Below, piece by piece: positions 9,005 to 17,152 of a DNA stretch of 64,000 bases (positions within the stretch are counted from its first letter, which is position 1; the number at the start of each line of letters is the position of its first letter). The stretch is taken from the NCBI RefSeq assembly GCF_001425685.1, contig NZ_LMCY01000044.1, positions 182,573 through 246,572 on the forward strand, given 5' to 3'. The notes beneath the pieces were generated by a model, which was given only the letters and a program-made list of their open reading frames with translations, ran no database searches and was not told where the DNA came from. The position numbers were made by a program, and so were the translations under genes. This DNA is from Massilia sp. Root335 (GTDB taxonomy: Bacteria; Pseudomonadota; Gammaproteobacteria; Burkholderiales; Burkholderiaceae_D).

Positions 9005-9033
9005 TGCGCAAACAAAAATGTTATGCGCAAACA
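9005..9033 (-). promoter_or_regulatory. direct repeat abutting the receptor promoter
   Basis: Read on the minus strand, TGTTTGCGCA occurs twice with 9 bp between copies, ending next to the -35 box. The 19-bp period places both copies on nearly the same helix face. This fits a dimeric regulator or activator site; the protein is unknown. Confidence 0.5.
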
Positions 9034-9151
9034 TCATGGCAAACTTTGCGTTTATATGGCATTTAACGCAGGACCGTCTTTTAATATTCGGACGTTTACT
9101 GATTTTCTCGGGCAAAAAATGGTAGCGTATAGCAAATAAAAAATCGTTGCA

Positions 9152-9164
9152 GATGTCTGACATC
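9152..9164. promoter_or_regulatory. 13-bp palindrome
   Basis: GATGTC-T-GACATC is a perfect palindrome about 245 bp upstream of the receptor start. Its arms reappear in opposite order at 9274-9288. It may be an operator; the binding protein is unknown. Confidence 0.4.
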
Positions 9165-9273
9165 CGACGAAAAACATGGAGGGAACCGGTGTTTTGAGAC
9201 ATTTATTGCCAAAAATGCAGGGATCGACAACACCGATTGGCGGCATTGTCGAGGAAATGCCCTGTTTCTGGTC

Positions 9274-9288
9274 AGACATCAGATGTCT
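9274..9288. promoter_or_regulatory. 15-bp palindrome
   Basis: AGACATC-A-GATGTCT is a perfect palindrome built from the same half-sites as the one at 9152-9164, in reversed order. It lies just beyond the rlpA stop. It may be an operator or a small structured element. Confidence 0.4.
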
Positions 9289-9320
9289 ATGGGAATTGAC
9301 GAACGTCCCGCCCTGCCCGC

Positions 9321-10355
9321 TCAGCGGCGCACGACGATGGGCCGCAGCCCGAGCCCCGCCGGCAGCGCGCGCGCCGCTTCCTGCGCCAGGGCGCGGGTTT
9401 CGAACGGACCGCCGTACAGGCGGTTGAGGCTGCCGGAGCGCACGACCTCGATTGCCAGGTCGACGCCGGATTGCTTGAGCTTTTCGCTCACTTCCTCGGC
9501 CTTGCCCGCGCGTCCGTAGGCGCCCAGCTGCAGGTAGAAGCCGGACCTGGGCGCCGCCTGGTCGGCCGCCGCGGCCGGCGCCGGCGCCGGCGCGACGGCG
9601 GCGCTGTCGGTGTCGGCGCGGTCTTCCAGCATCAGGGCCGCGATGGCCGGCGGCGGCAGGGCCTGCGCCTCGGACGCGGCGGCGCGGCGCGCGGACGCGA
9701 GGTGGATCTCGTCGCCCGGGAACAGGCGCTCGATCTGGACTTCGTGGCTGCCCTTGCCCAGCAGGCCCAGTTTCAGGGCCGCCGTGTACGAGACGTCGAC
9801 GATGCGGTCGGAGTGGAACGGGCCGCGGTCGTTGATGCGCACGACGACGGACTTGCCGTTCTCCAGGTTCGTGATGCGCGCGTAAGAGGGAATCGGCAAG
9901 GTCGGGTGCGCGGCCGTCATCTTGTACATGTCGTAGGGCTCGCCCGACGACGTGCGCTGGCCGTGGAACTTCACGCCATACCAGCTGGCCACGCCGCGCT
10001 GGGTGAACGGTTCGTCGTTGACGAGCGGCGTGTAGGTCTGGCCGAACACGGAGTACGGCTTGTTGGCGAACCTGGCATAGGGTTCGTACTTGACGACGGC
10101 GTCCGGCGTGTCCATCAGGCCCGGCGGCGGATTCGTGCCGGGGCCGTCGTCCTGGTAGTAGCCGCCGCGGCCGGAGCCGGCCGCGGGGAGGTTGGGAAGC
10201 GTGGGGTCCACGCGGGTGACCTTGTGCCGCCAAGGCAGGGGAATCAGGCTTTTGTGTTCGCCGTTCTGGTCCGTGGTACTGCATCCCGCCATCATTGCCA
10301 GCACTGCAATGACCGCTGGGAGTAACCTCGGAACGGCCATCGCGTTCTCTTGCAT
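9321..10355 (-). CDS. rlpA: septal ring lytic transglycosylase RlpA with SPOR domain
   Basis: A 344-residue lipoprotein. The N-terminus is a signal peptide with lipobox-like MMAGC near residue 24. The RlpA double-psi barrel covers about residues 115-205 (GVASWYGVKFHGQRTSSGE, then VVRINDRGPF). A Pro/Ala-rich linker precedes the C-terminal SPOR domain (about 268-344), which binds denuded septal peptidoglycan. RlpA cleaves glycan strands lacking stem peptides during daughter-cell separation. An alternative start at 10340 is equally possible. Last gene of the mre-mrd cluster; its ATG is 2 bp from the rodA stop. Confidence 0.93.
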   Translation of the reverse strand: MQENAMAVPRLLPAVIAVLAMMAGCSTTDQNGEHKSLIPLPWRHKVTRVDPTLPNLPAAGSGRGGYYQDDGPGTNPPPGLMDTPDAVVKYEPYARFANKPYSVFGQTYTPLVNDEPFTQRGVASWYGVKFHGQRTSSGEPYDMYKMTAAHPTLPIPSYARITNLENGKSVVVRINDRGPFHSDRIVDVSYTAALKLGLLGKGSHEVQIERLFPGDEIHLASARRAAASEAQALPPPAIAALMLEDRADTDSAAVAPAPAPAAAADQAAPRSGFYLQLGAYGRAGKAEEVSEKLKQSGVDLAIEVVRSGSLNRLYGGPFETRALAQEAARALPAGLGLRPIVVRR

Positions 10356-10356
10356 A

Positions 10357-11472
10357 TCAGGTCTGCACCAGTTTGCGGTGTCGTTGAATACTCATCAATA
10401 TACCACTGCAAAGGCCCAAAGTAATCAGCGCGGTACCGCCATAGCTCATGAAAGGAAGCGGAACTCCGACCACCGGCAGGATGCCGCTGACCATGCCCAT
10501 ATTGACGAAAGCATACGTAAAGAACATCATCGCGACCGCCCCCGCCAGCAGGCGCGTGAACAGGTTCGGCGCATTGGCCGCGATCATCATGGCGCGCCCG
10601 ATCAGCAGCAGGTACAGGAACAGCAGTACCAAATTACCGATCAAACCGAACTCTTCGGAATATACCGAAAAGATGAAGTCGGTGGTGCGCTCGGGAATGA
10701 ACTCGAGATACGCCTGCGTGCCCTTCATATACCCCTTGCCGGACACGCCGCCGGAGCCGATCGCGATGGTCGACTGGATGATGTGGAAGCCCTTGCCGAG
10801 CGGATCGGACGTCGGGTCGATCAGCGTCATGATCCGCTCGCGCTGGTAATCGTGCATCAGCGACCACGCCACGGGCAGCGCGGCGCAGCCGCCCGCGAAC
10901 AGCGCGCCGAGCGCCTTCCACGACAGGCCGGCCAGGAAGATCACGTAGAAGCCCGAGCCGCCCACCAGCAGCGCCGTGCCGAGGTCGGGCTGCTTGGCGA
11001 TGAGGCCGAACGGGATCACGAGCAGCACCGCCGCCACCAGGAACGATTTCCACTTGAGGGCCCCGGCCCGTGTCTGGAAATACCAGGCCAGCATCAGCGG
11101 CGTGGCGATCTTCATGATCTCGGACGGCTGGATGTCCACGCCCACGTGCAGCCAGCGCCGCGCGCCCTTCTTGATGGTGCCGACGGCCGCCACGGCCAGC
11201 AGCAGCGCGACGCCGAACGTGTACACGGGCACCGCGAGGCGCAGCAGCGTCTGCGGCGGCACGATGGCGGCGGCCCACATGAACACGAAGGCTGCGACGA
11301 TGTTGCGCATCTGGCCTTCCAGGCGGCCGGGGAAGTCGTGGCCGGCCGAGGACAGCGTGACGAGTCCCACGCACAGCAGCAGGAACAGGATCAGCGACAG
11401 CGCCGGGTCGAACACGGCGAAATACGGTTTGAGGCGCCGGCTAAGCGAGCGGCGTTCGGGAAAGTGCGCCAT
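10357..11472 (-). CDS. rodA: rod-shape peptidoglycan glycosyltransferase RodA
   Basis: A 371-residue polytopic SEDS-family protein with about ten membrane segments. Recognisable blocks are GARRWLHVGVDIQPSEIMKI, KQPDLGTALL with the catalytic-type Asp, and the C-terminal GGTALITLGLCSGILMSI. RodA polymerises glycan strands from lipid II in the elongasome and works with PBP2, whose gene lies immediately upstream (3 bp gap). The length matches the family. Confidence 0.96.
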   Translation of the reverse strand: MAHFPERRSLSRRLKPYFAVFDPALSLILFLLLCVGLVTLSSAGHDFPGRLEGQMRNIVAAFVFMWAAAIVPPQTLLRLAVPVYTFGVALLLAVAAVGTIKKGARRWLHVGVDIQPSEIMKIATPLMLAWYFQTRAGALKWKSFLVAAVLLVIPFGLIAKQPDLGTALLVGGSGFYVIFLAGLSWKALGALFAGGCAALPVAWSLMHDYQRERIMTLIDPTSDPLGKGFHIIQSTIAIGSGGVSGKGYMKGTQAYLEFIPERTTDFIFSVYSEEFGLIGNLVLLFLYLLLIGRAMMIAANAPNLFTRLLAGAVAMMFFTYAFVNMGMVSGILPVVGVPLPFMSYGGTALITLGLCSGILMSIQRHRKLVQT

Positions 11473-11475
11473 GAT

Positions 11476-13461
11476 TCAGTCCTTGTTGCCGGGGGTCTCG
11501 CCGCCCGGCTGGAAGTCGGCGCCGGCCGTGGGCGCCACCTGGTCTTCGTCGGCCGGCACCGGGTCGGCGGGCTTGGGCGGCGGCTTGTCGGCGTCGCCCG
11601 GGCGCTTGCCGAGCAGGTAGTAATCGAGCGCCTTGCGCGCGATCGGCGCCGCCACGGCCGCGCCGAAGCCGGCGTTTTCCACGACGAGCGCGAGCGCGAT
11701 GCGCGGATGGTCGGCGGGTGCGAAGGCAATGAACAGCGCATTGTCGCGCAGGCGTTCCGGCGTCGCCGCCGCATTGTACTTCTGCCCCTTCAGGCCCACC
11801 ACCTGCGCCGTACCCGTCTTGCCGGCGACCGTGTACGGGACGCCGCGGAACGGGAGAACAGCCGTGCCGGGCGCTTTCGCGTCCGACGTCACGCCGACCA
11901 TGGCGCGCTTGACGATGTCGATGTTTTCCTGCTTGATCGGGATGCGGCCGGATGCCTTCGCCACCGTCAGCGTGCGCGCGTGGCTGCCGCCGTCCTCGAG
12001 CATCTTGACGAGGTGCGGCTTCATGATGACGCCGTCGTTGGCCAGCGTGGCCACGGCGTGCGCCATCTGCAGCGGCGTGTAGCTGTTGAAGCCGTTGCCG
12101 ATGGAGATCGAGATCGTGTCGCCGCCCACCCACTTCTGCGCCGCGCGGTTGCGCTTGAAGCGCTCGCGTTTCCATTGCTGCGACGGCAGGATGCCGGTCT
12201 TTTCGTGTTCGAGGTCGATGCCCGTCTTTTCGCCGAAGCCGAACGGCTGCATGAAGTCGTGGATGCGGTCGATCCCCATCTCGTTGCCGAGCTGGTAGTA
12301 ATAGACGTCGCACGACACCGCGATCGACCGGTACATGTCGATGAAGCCGTGGCCGCCCTTCTTGTCGTCGTTGAAGCGGTGGCCGCCCAGCATGAAGAAG
12401 CCCGGGTCGTTGATGCCGTACTCGGGACGGCGCAGGCCGTATTCGAGCGCCGCCAGCGCCATGTACGGCTTGAACGTCGAGCCGGGCGGGTACGTGCCGG
12501 ACAGCGGGCGGTTCATCAGCGGCTTGTCGAGCGACGTATTCAGCTCGCTCCAGCTCTGCGAGTCGATGCCGTCGACGAACAGGTTCGGGTCGAAGCCGGG
12601 GCGCGACACGTACGCGAGCACGTCGCCCGTCGACGGTTCGATGGCGACGAGCGCGCCGCGGTAATCGCCGAATGCCTGCTCGATGACCTTCTGCAGTTCG
12701 ATGTCGATCGACAGGATCAGGTTGGTGCCCGGCGTGGGCGGGGTGCGCGAGAGCGTGCGGATGGCGCGGCCGCCGGCCGAGCGTTCCACTTCCTCGTAGC
12801 CGGTCTGGCCGTGCAGCTGGTGTTCGTAGCTCTTTTCCAGGCCTTCCTTGCCGATGTGGTCCGTGCCGTTGTAGTTGGCGGCATCGTCGCTGGCATCGAT
12901 GACCTTGGCCTCGGCCTGGTTGATGCGGCCGATATAGCCCAGCACGTGCGACGCCACCTCGCCCAGCGGATACTGGCGGAACAGGCGCGCCTGCACCTCC
13001 ACGCCGGGGAAGCGGAAGCGCTGCGCCGTGAAGCGCGCCACCTCGTCGTCCGTCAGGCGCGTGCGGATCGGGACGCTGGAAAAATTCTTCGATTCTTCCA
13101 TCAGCCGCTTGAAGCGTTTGCGGTCCTTCGGTTCGATCGTCACGAGCTTGGACAGTTCGTCGATGACGGAATCCAGGTTCGCTTCGAGCTTCGACGGCGT
13201 GATCTCGAGCGTGTAGGCGGAGTAGTTGCTGGCCAGGACGACGCCGTGGCGGTCCAGGATCAGTCCGCGGTTCGGCACGATGGGCACGAGCGCGATGCGA
13301 TTGTCCTCGGCCTGCGCCATGTACTGGCTGTGCTTGACGACCTGCAGCCAGACGAAGCGTGCGACCAGCAGGCCGAAGCAGATGAAGACGAACAGCGCGA
13401 TCGCCGTGAGGCGCATGCGGAACAGGTGGATCTCGCGATCGCTGTCTTTGATCTCGGTCAT
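11476..13461 (-). CDS. mrdA: penicillin-binding protein 2 (elongasome transpeptidase)
   Basis: A 661-residue class B PBP. It has one N-terminal transmembrane helix (about residues 18-40), a pedestal/dimerisation region and the transpeptidase domain. The active-site motifs are visible: STFK in PPGSTFKPY, the SCD segment (AVSCDVYYYQLG) and KTGTAQ. It crosslinks side-wall peptidoglycan with RodA and MreBCD. The last 40 or so residues are a Pro/Asp-rich tail beyond the domain. It follows mreD by 22 bp on the same strand. Confidence 0.96.
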   Translation of the reverse strand: MTEIKDSDREIHLFRMRLTAIALFVFICFGLLVARFVWLQVVKHSQYMAQAEDNRIALVPIVPNRGLILDRHGVVLASNYSAYTLEITPSKLEANLDSVIDELSKLVTIEPKDRKRFKRLMEESKNFSSVPIRTRLTDDEVARFTAQRFRFPGVEVQARLFRQYPLGEVASHVLGYIGRINQAEAKVIDASDDAANYNGTDHIGKEGLEKSYEHQLHGQTGYEEVERSAGGRAIRTLSRTPPTPGTNLILSIDIELQKVIEQAFGDYRGALVAIEPSTGDVLAYVSRPGFDPNLFVDGIDSQSWSELNTSLDKPLMNRPLSGTYPPGSTFKPYMALAALEYGLRRPEYGINDPGFFMLGGHRFNDDKKGGHGFIDMYRSIAVSCDVYYYQLGNEMGIDRIHDFMQPFGFGEKTGIDLEHEKTGILPSQQWKRERFKRNRAAQKWVGGDTISISIGNGFNSYTPLQMAHAVATLANDGVIMKPHLVKMLEDGGSHARTLTVAKASGRIPIKQENIDIVKRAMVGVTSDAKAPGTAVLPFRGVPYTVAGKTGTAQVVGLKGQKYNAAATPERLRDNALFIAFAPADHPRIALALVVENAGFGAAVAAPIARKALDYYLLGKRPGDADKPPPKPADPVPADEDQVAPTAGADFQPGGETPGNKD

Positions 13462-13483
13462 TCGGGATGGCGTGAATGGTTCT

Positions 13484-14005
13484 TCAGATCGGACGCGTAT
13501 GGTCCTTGTCGACCGCGCGGCGCTGCGGCGCCAGCAGCAGCCACGTAATCACCGGCCACAGCGCGACGGCGACGACGCTCTCGATGAACACGAGCGCACC
13601 GGGGAAGCGGCCCGTGACGAAGAAGCGCACCATCACCTGGATCGCCTGGGTCAGCAGCAGGAGCGGGAACACGTGCATCGCCTGCGTGACGAGCGGGAAC
13701 CACAGCACGCGACGGTGGATCATGATCGCCAGGTACGACAGCAGCGTGTACGCCAGGGCGTTCTCGCCCAGCAGCGTCGCGTCGTGCACGTCCATCAGGA
13801 GGCCCATGCAGAACGCGATGCCGATGCCGACCTTGCGCGGCTGGTGGATGCCCCAGAACACGAGCACCAGCGCGACGAAGTCCGGCGCGCCGACCCAGCG
13901 GCCCCAGGGCAGCAGGTTGAGCATGAAGGCGCACACCAGGCTGAACGCGATGAACAGCGGGCTGACCGGCAGCAGGATGTAGTGCGGACGGTTCGTCGTC
14001 GGCAT
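13484..14005 (-). CDS. mreD: rod-shape-determining membrane protein MreD
   Basis: A 173-residue inner-membrane protein with about five to six hydrophobic segments. Family-like blocks are LVFWGIHQPRKVGIGIAFCMGLLMDV and the Tyr-rich LAYTLLSYLAIMIHRRVL. The start at 14005 overlaps the mreC stop by one base (TGATG), giving translational coupling; the frame is open further upstream but only as a shadow of mreC. MreD is part of the elongasome scaffold. Confidence 0.93.
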   Translation of the reverse strand: MPTTNRPHYILLPVSPLFIAFSLVCAFMLNLLPWGRWVGAPDFVALVLVFWGIHQPRKVGIGIAFCMGLLMDVHDATLLGENALAYTLLSYLAIMIHRRVLWFPLVTQAMHVFPLLLLTQAIQVMVRFFVTGRFPGALVFIESVVAVALWPVITWLLLAPQRRAVDKDHTRPI

Positions 14006-15327
14006 CAGTTGCCCTCCTTCGGCCGCGCGGCGGCGTTGGCGGCGGGCGCTGCGGCGGCGCCTTGTGCCGGCGCGGCGGCGGCCGGCTGGCGCGCGGCGGC
14101 GCCGGTGCCTGCGGCCGGCTGGCGCGCGACCGTCGTCGCGGCCGGTGCGGCCGTGGTCGCGGTGCGGGCGGCGGGCGGTGCCGGCGGGCGGGCAACGGGT
14201 GCCGTGGCGGCCGGCGTGCCGGCGGCCGGTGCCCCCGTCGCGGCCCCCGGGGTCGCACGTGCGGGCGCGGGCGCGGGTGCGGGTGCGGGCGCACGCGCGG
14301 CGGCGTTCGCGTGCGGCGCCGCCGGACGCGCGCCGTTCGCGGCATTTGCGGCATTCGCGGCCGGGGCGACGGCCGGGGCCAGCGGCTGCGGAGGCAGCGG
14401 CAGCGGCGGCACCGGTTCCATGCGCGGCAGATTCTTTTTCGACGCCGCGCTGGTGGCGGCCTTGACCGGTTCCGCGGGCGGGCGCGGCGGCAGCGGCTGG
14501 TCGGACATCACGATCAACAATTGGCGGTAGCGGTCGATGCCCGCCAGCGGCTGGCACACGACGCGGCCGAAGGCGCCCTGCACCACGTTCTCGACCTGGA
14601 TCACCTTGGCCACCGCGAGGCCGGCCGGATACACGCCGTCCAGGCCCGACGTCACGAGCACGTCGCCGACCTGGATGTCGGCGTTCGGCGCGACGAAGCG
14701 CAGGTCCAGCAGGCCCGACTGGCCGCGGCCATAGGCCACGCTGCGCAGGCCGTTGCGCAGCACCTGCACGGGGATCGCCTGCTCCTTGTCGGTCAGCAGC
14801 GTGACTTCGGACGTGAACGGGAACACGCGCGTGACCTGGCCGACGACGCCGGCGTTGTCGATCACGGGCAGGCCGAGCTTGACGCCGTTGCGGGTGCCGC
14901 GGTCGAGCACCACGCGCCGCGTGGACGGGTCGCGCGCGTCATACAGGATCTCGCTCATCTGCGAACGCACGGGCAGGTGTTCGCGCGCGTCCATCAGGCG
15001 CCGCAGCTGGGTATTCTCGGCCATCTGGAGCTGCGCCTGCTGCATGGCCTGGGCCATCGCGACCTGCTGGCTCTTGAGGTCGCGCACTTCCTTCTGCAGG
15101 GCGGAGATCGAGGAAAAATACGTGCCCATGTTCGCCAGCGCATCGCGCGGCATCAGGGCAGCCATCTGGAACGGGTACAGGACCGTTGCCGCCACCTGGC
15201 GCACGGCGGTGAGCGCATGCAGGCGGGCGTCGACCACGAGCAGCGCGATCGAGAGCAGAGCGAACACGGTCACCTTGACCCTTGCGGGGGCGCCTTGCTT
15301 GAAAAGCGGCGGAGGACTGTATTCCAT
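14005..15327 (-). CDS. mreC: rod-shape-determining protein MreC with long Ala/Pro-rich tail
   Basis: A 440-residue protein. The start at 15327 (MEYSPPPLFKQGAP) matches the common MreC beginning. It has one membrane helix (about 20-40), a coiled coil (about 65-110) and the paired beta domains of MreC (about 115-275). The core ends near LIVMSDQPLPP. Roughly 160 further residues are low-complexity Ala, Pro and Thr with (AP)n runs, much longer than in E. coli MreC, which lacks such a tail. MreC bridges MreB to PBP2 on the periplasmic side, so the tail would be periplasmic. Confidence 0.94.
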   Translation of the reverse strand: MEYSPPPLFKQGAPARVKVTVFALLSIALLVVDARLHALTAVRQVAATVLYPFQMAALMPRDALANMGTYFSSISALQKEVRDLKSQQVAMAQAMQQAQLQMAENTQLRRLMDAREHLPVRSQMSEILYDARDPSTRRVVLDRGTRNGVKLGLPVIDNAGVVGQVTRVFPFTSEVTLLTDKEQAIPVQVLRNGLRSVAYGRGQSGLLDLRFVAPNADIQVGDVLVTSGLDGVYPAGLAVAKVIQVENVVQGAFGRVVCQPLAGIDRYRQLLIVMSDQPLPPRPPAEPVKAATSAASKKNLPRMEPVPPLPLPPQPLAPAVAPAANAANAANGARPAAPHANAAARAPAPAPAPAPARATPGAATGAPAAGTPAATAPVARPPAPPAARTATTAAPAATTVARQPAAGTGAAARQPAAAAPAQGAAAAPAANAAARPKEGN

Positions 15328-15479
15328 GACTTCCAATAATGCGGGGCTAGCTGCGCCCGCGTCGATGTAGACGCCCGGCACCAGGATGCGACTGCCGGGC
15401 GGCGCCAGACGCGGACGGCGCGTGCCGCCCCGGGATCGCCGGAACGGTCACACGCCCTGTCCGCGTTGCCACTGCCGGG

Positions 15480-16523
15480 TTACTCGTACGAGAAGATCGA
15501 GCCCAGCTTGTCCATGCGCTCGAGCGCCATGCCGGAGCCGCGCACCACGCAGGTCAGCGGGTCCTCGGCCACCAGCACCGGCAGGCCGGTCTCTTCCATC
15601 AGCAGGCGATCGAGGTCGCGCAGCAACGCGCCGCCGCCGGTCAGCATCATGCCCTTCTCGGCGATGTCCGCGCCCAGTTCCGGCGGGGTCTGCTCGAGGG
15701 CGTTCTTGACGGCCGAGACGATGTTGTTGAGCGGGTCGGTCAGCGCTTCCAGGATCTCGTTGGACGAGATGGTGAAGGAACGCGGGATGCCTTCCGACAG
15801 GTTGCGGCCCTTGACTTCCATCTCCTTGACTTCGGAGCCCGGGAACGCGGAACCGATGGCCTTCTTGATCGACTCGGCGGTCTGCTCGCCGATCAGCATG
15901 CCGTAGTTGCGGCGGATGTAGTTGACGATGGCTTCGTCGAACTTGTCGCCGCCCACGCGCACGGAACCCTTATAGACCATGCCGCCCAGCGAGATGATGC
16001 CGACCTCGGTGGTGCCGCCGCCGATGTCGACGACCATCGAACCGGTCGCCTCCGACACCGGCAGGCCGGCGCCGATCGCGGCCGCCATCGGCTCTTCGAT
16101 CAGGTAGACCTGCGACGCGCCGGCGCCCAGCGCCGATTCGCGGATCGCGCGGCGCTCGACCTGCGTCGAACCGCACGGCACGCAGATGATGATGCGCGGC
16201 GACGGCCGGAAGAACTTCGAGTCGTGCACCATGCGGATGAACTGCTTGAGCATCTGCTCGGTGACGGTGAAGTCGGCAATCACGCCATCCTTCATCGGAC
16301 GGATCGCTTCGATGTTGCCGGGAACCTTGCCGAGCATCTGCTTGGCTTCCTTGCCGACTGCCTGGATCGTCTTCTTGCCGTTCGGACCACCCTCCTGGCG
16401 GATCGCGACGACCGAAGGTTCGTCCAGTACGATGCCCAGACCACGGACATAGATCAGCGTGTTGGCGGTACCCAGGTCGATGGCCAGGTCGTTCGAGAAA
16501 TAGCTACGTAAAAAACCAAACAT
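15480..16523 (-). CDS. mreB: actin-like cell-shape protein MreB
   Basis: A 347-residue bacterial actin of standard length. Nucleotide-binding blocks are visible: DLGTANTLIY near the N-terminus, VVDIGGGTTEVGIISLGG, and MLTGGGALLRDLDRLL. The N-terminal MFGFLRSYFSN carries the amphipathic membrane-binding residues. It polymerises under the inner membrane and positions the elongasome. First gene of the mreBCD-mrdA-rodA-rlpA cluster; 152 bp separate it from mreC. Confidence 0.97.
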   Translation of the reverse strand: MFGFLRSYFSNDLAIDLGTANTLIYVRGLGIVLDEPSVVAIRQEGGPNGKKTIQAVGKEAKQMLGKVPGNIEAIRPMKDGVIADFTVTEQMLKQFIRMVHDSKFFRPSPRIIICVPCGSTQVERRAIRESALGAGASQVYLIEEPMAAAIGAGLPVSEATGSMVVDIGGGTTEVGIISLGGMVYKGSVRVGGDKFDEAIVNYIRRNYGMLIGEQTAESIKKAIGSAFPGSEVKEMEVKGRNLSEGIPRSFTISSNEILEALTDPLNNIVSAVKNALEQTPPELGADIAEKGMMLTGGGALLRDLDRLLMEETGLPVLVAEDPLTCVVRGSGMALERMDKLGSIFSYE

Positions 16524-16666
16524 GTGTGTCCTGATGTGCGCAACGACGTGCGCCTAACATTAATCGGGGAATCTTCGCCGCAACGCCGAATCCGCATCGC
16601 GGGCTTTTTCATGCGTGGAAGTAGGGCCGGTTTGCCCGGAGAACGCATTAGCCCGCCATTCTACCT

Positions 16667-16672
16667 TATAAT
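16667..16672 (+). promoter_or_regulatory. candidate -10 box for gatCAB
   Basis: A perfect TATAAT in an AT-rich stretch, about 160 bp upstream of gatC on its strand. No good -35 box lies 16-18 bp upstream, so it may need an activator or be fortuitous. Confidence 0.4.
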
Positions 16673-16746
16673 TTGCCGATTAAACGCTGAAAAACGGGTG
16701 GTTTCATGCCCATATCAGCCTGCGAGATGGACGGTATTAGAAAGCT

Positions 16747-16774
16747 TTTATCAGCTTTAGCGCGCCGTTGTCCA
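16747..16774 (-). promoter_or_regulatory. candidate sigma-70 promoter for mreB
   Basis: On the minus strand TGGACA (5 of 6 to consensus) and GATAAA (4 of 6) are 16 bp apart. This would give a 5' leader of about 215 nt before mreB. Confidence 0.35.
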
Positions 16775-16804
16775 AATTTCATTATCTACACATTCATCTT
16801 TGAA

Positions 16805-16827
16805 CGCGGTGCCGAACCGCGCTTTTT
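16805..16827 (+). terminator. terminator-like hairpin immediately before gatC
   Basis: CGCGGT and ACCGCG form a perfect 6-bp stem around a GCCGA loop, followed by CTTTTT. The structure ends 3 bp before the gatC ATG, where a ribosome-binding site would be expected and none is visible. It may act as an attenuator. Confidence 0.55.
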
Positions 16828-16830
16828 GCC

Positions 16831-17130
16831 ATGTCCCTGACACTTTCAGACGTAAAACGGATCGCCAATCTGGCTCAGCTCGATATGGACGAGGCACATG
16901 CCGAAATCGCCTTGAACGAGCTGAACGGGATCTTCGCCCTGGCCGAGCAGATGCAGGCCGTCGACACCAGCGGTGTTGCGCCGTTGTCGCAACCGCTGGC
17001 GGCCGTGCTTGCCCTGCCGCTGCGCCTGCGCGAGGACGTGGTGACCGAAGAAAACCACCGCGACGACTACCAGGCCCCGGCCCCGACAACCCAGGACGGC
17101 CTGTACCTCGTGCCGAAAGTCATCGAATAA
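16831..17130 (+). CDS. gatC: Asp/Glu-tRNA(Asn/Gln) amidotransferase subunit C
   Basis: A 99-residue protein of standard GatC length, starting MSLTLSDVKRIANLAQLDM and ending with DNYQAPA-like and DGLYLVPKVIE segments. GatC stabilises the GatA-GatB complex, which converts misacylated Glu-tRNA(Gln) and Asp-tRNA(Asn) to the correct amides. No Shine-Dalgarno sequence precedes the ATG; a terminator-like hairpin occupies that position. First gene of gatCAB. Confidence 0.95.
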   Translation: MSLTLSDVKRIANLAQLDMDEAHAEIALNELNGIFALAEQMQAVDTSGVAPLSQPLAAVLALPLRLREDVVTEENHRDDYQAPAPTTQDGLYLVPKVIE

Positions 17131-17152
17131 CCCGCAGCGAACGCCGACCATC

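Larger units (their letters stand above)
8909..9320. other. 412-bp intergenic region, AT-rich, no convincing gene
   Basis: Between the TonB receptor start and the rlpA stop. It is clearly more AT-rich than its surroundings. It holds the receptor promoter, a direct repeat next to the -35 box and two 13-15 bp palindromes, listed separately. Short open frames here have no ribosome-binding site or recognisable product, so no gene was called. Confidence 0.7.
16524..16830. other. 307-bp divergent promoter region between mreB and gatC
   Basis: No gene seen. It should hold the mreB promoter (leftward) and the gatC promoter (rightward); candidates are listed separately. It ends with a strong hairpin directly against the gatC start codon. 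Confidence 0.7.

Noticed and set aside
8957..9202. An 81-codon frame upstream of the TonB receptor
   Set aside because: It covers the receptor promoter, lacks a ribosome-binding site and has no recognisable features beyond AT-rich composition.
10192..13548. A 1118-codon frame antisense to rodA and mrdA
   Set aside because: Composition is typical of a frame shadow (Arg, His, Asp and Gln rich) and it crosses two certain genes.
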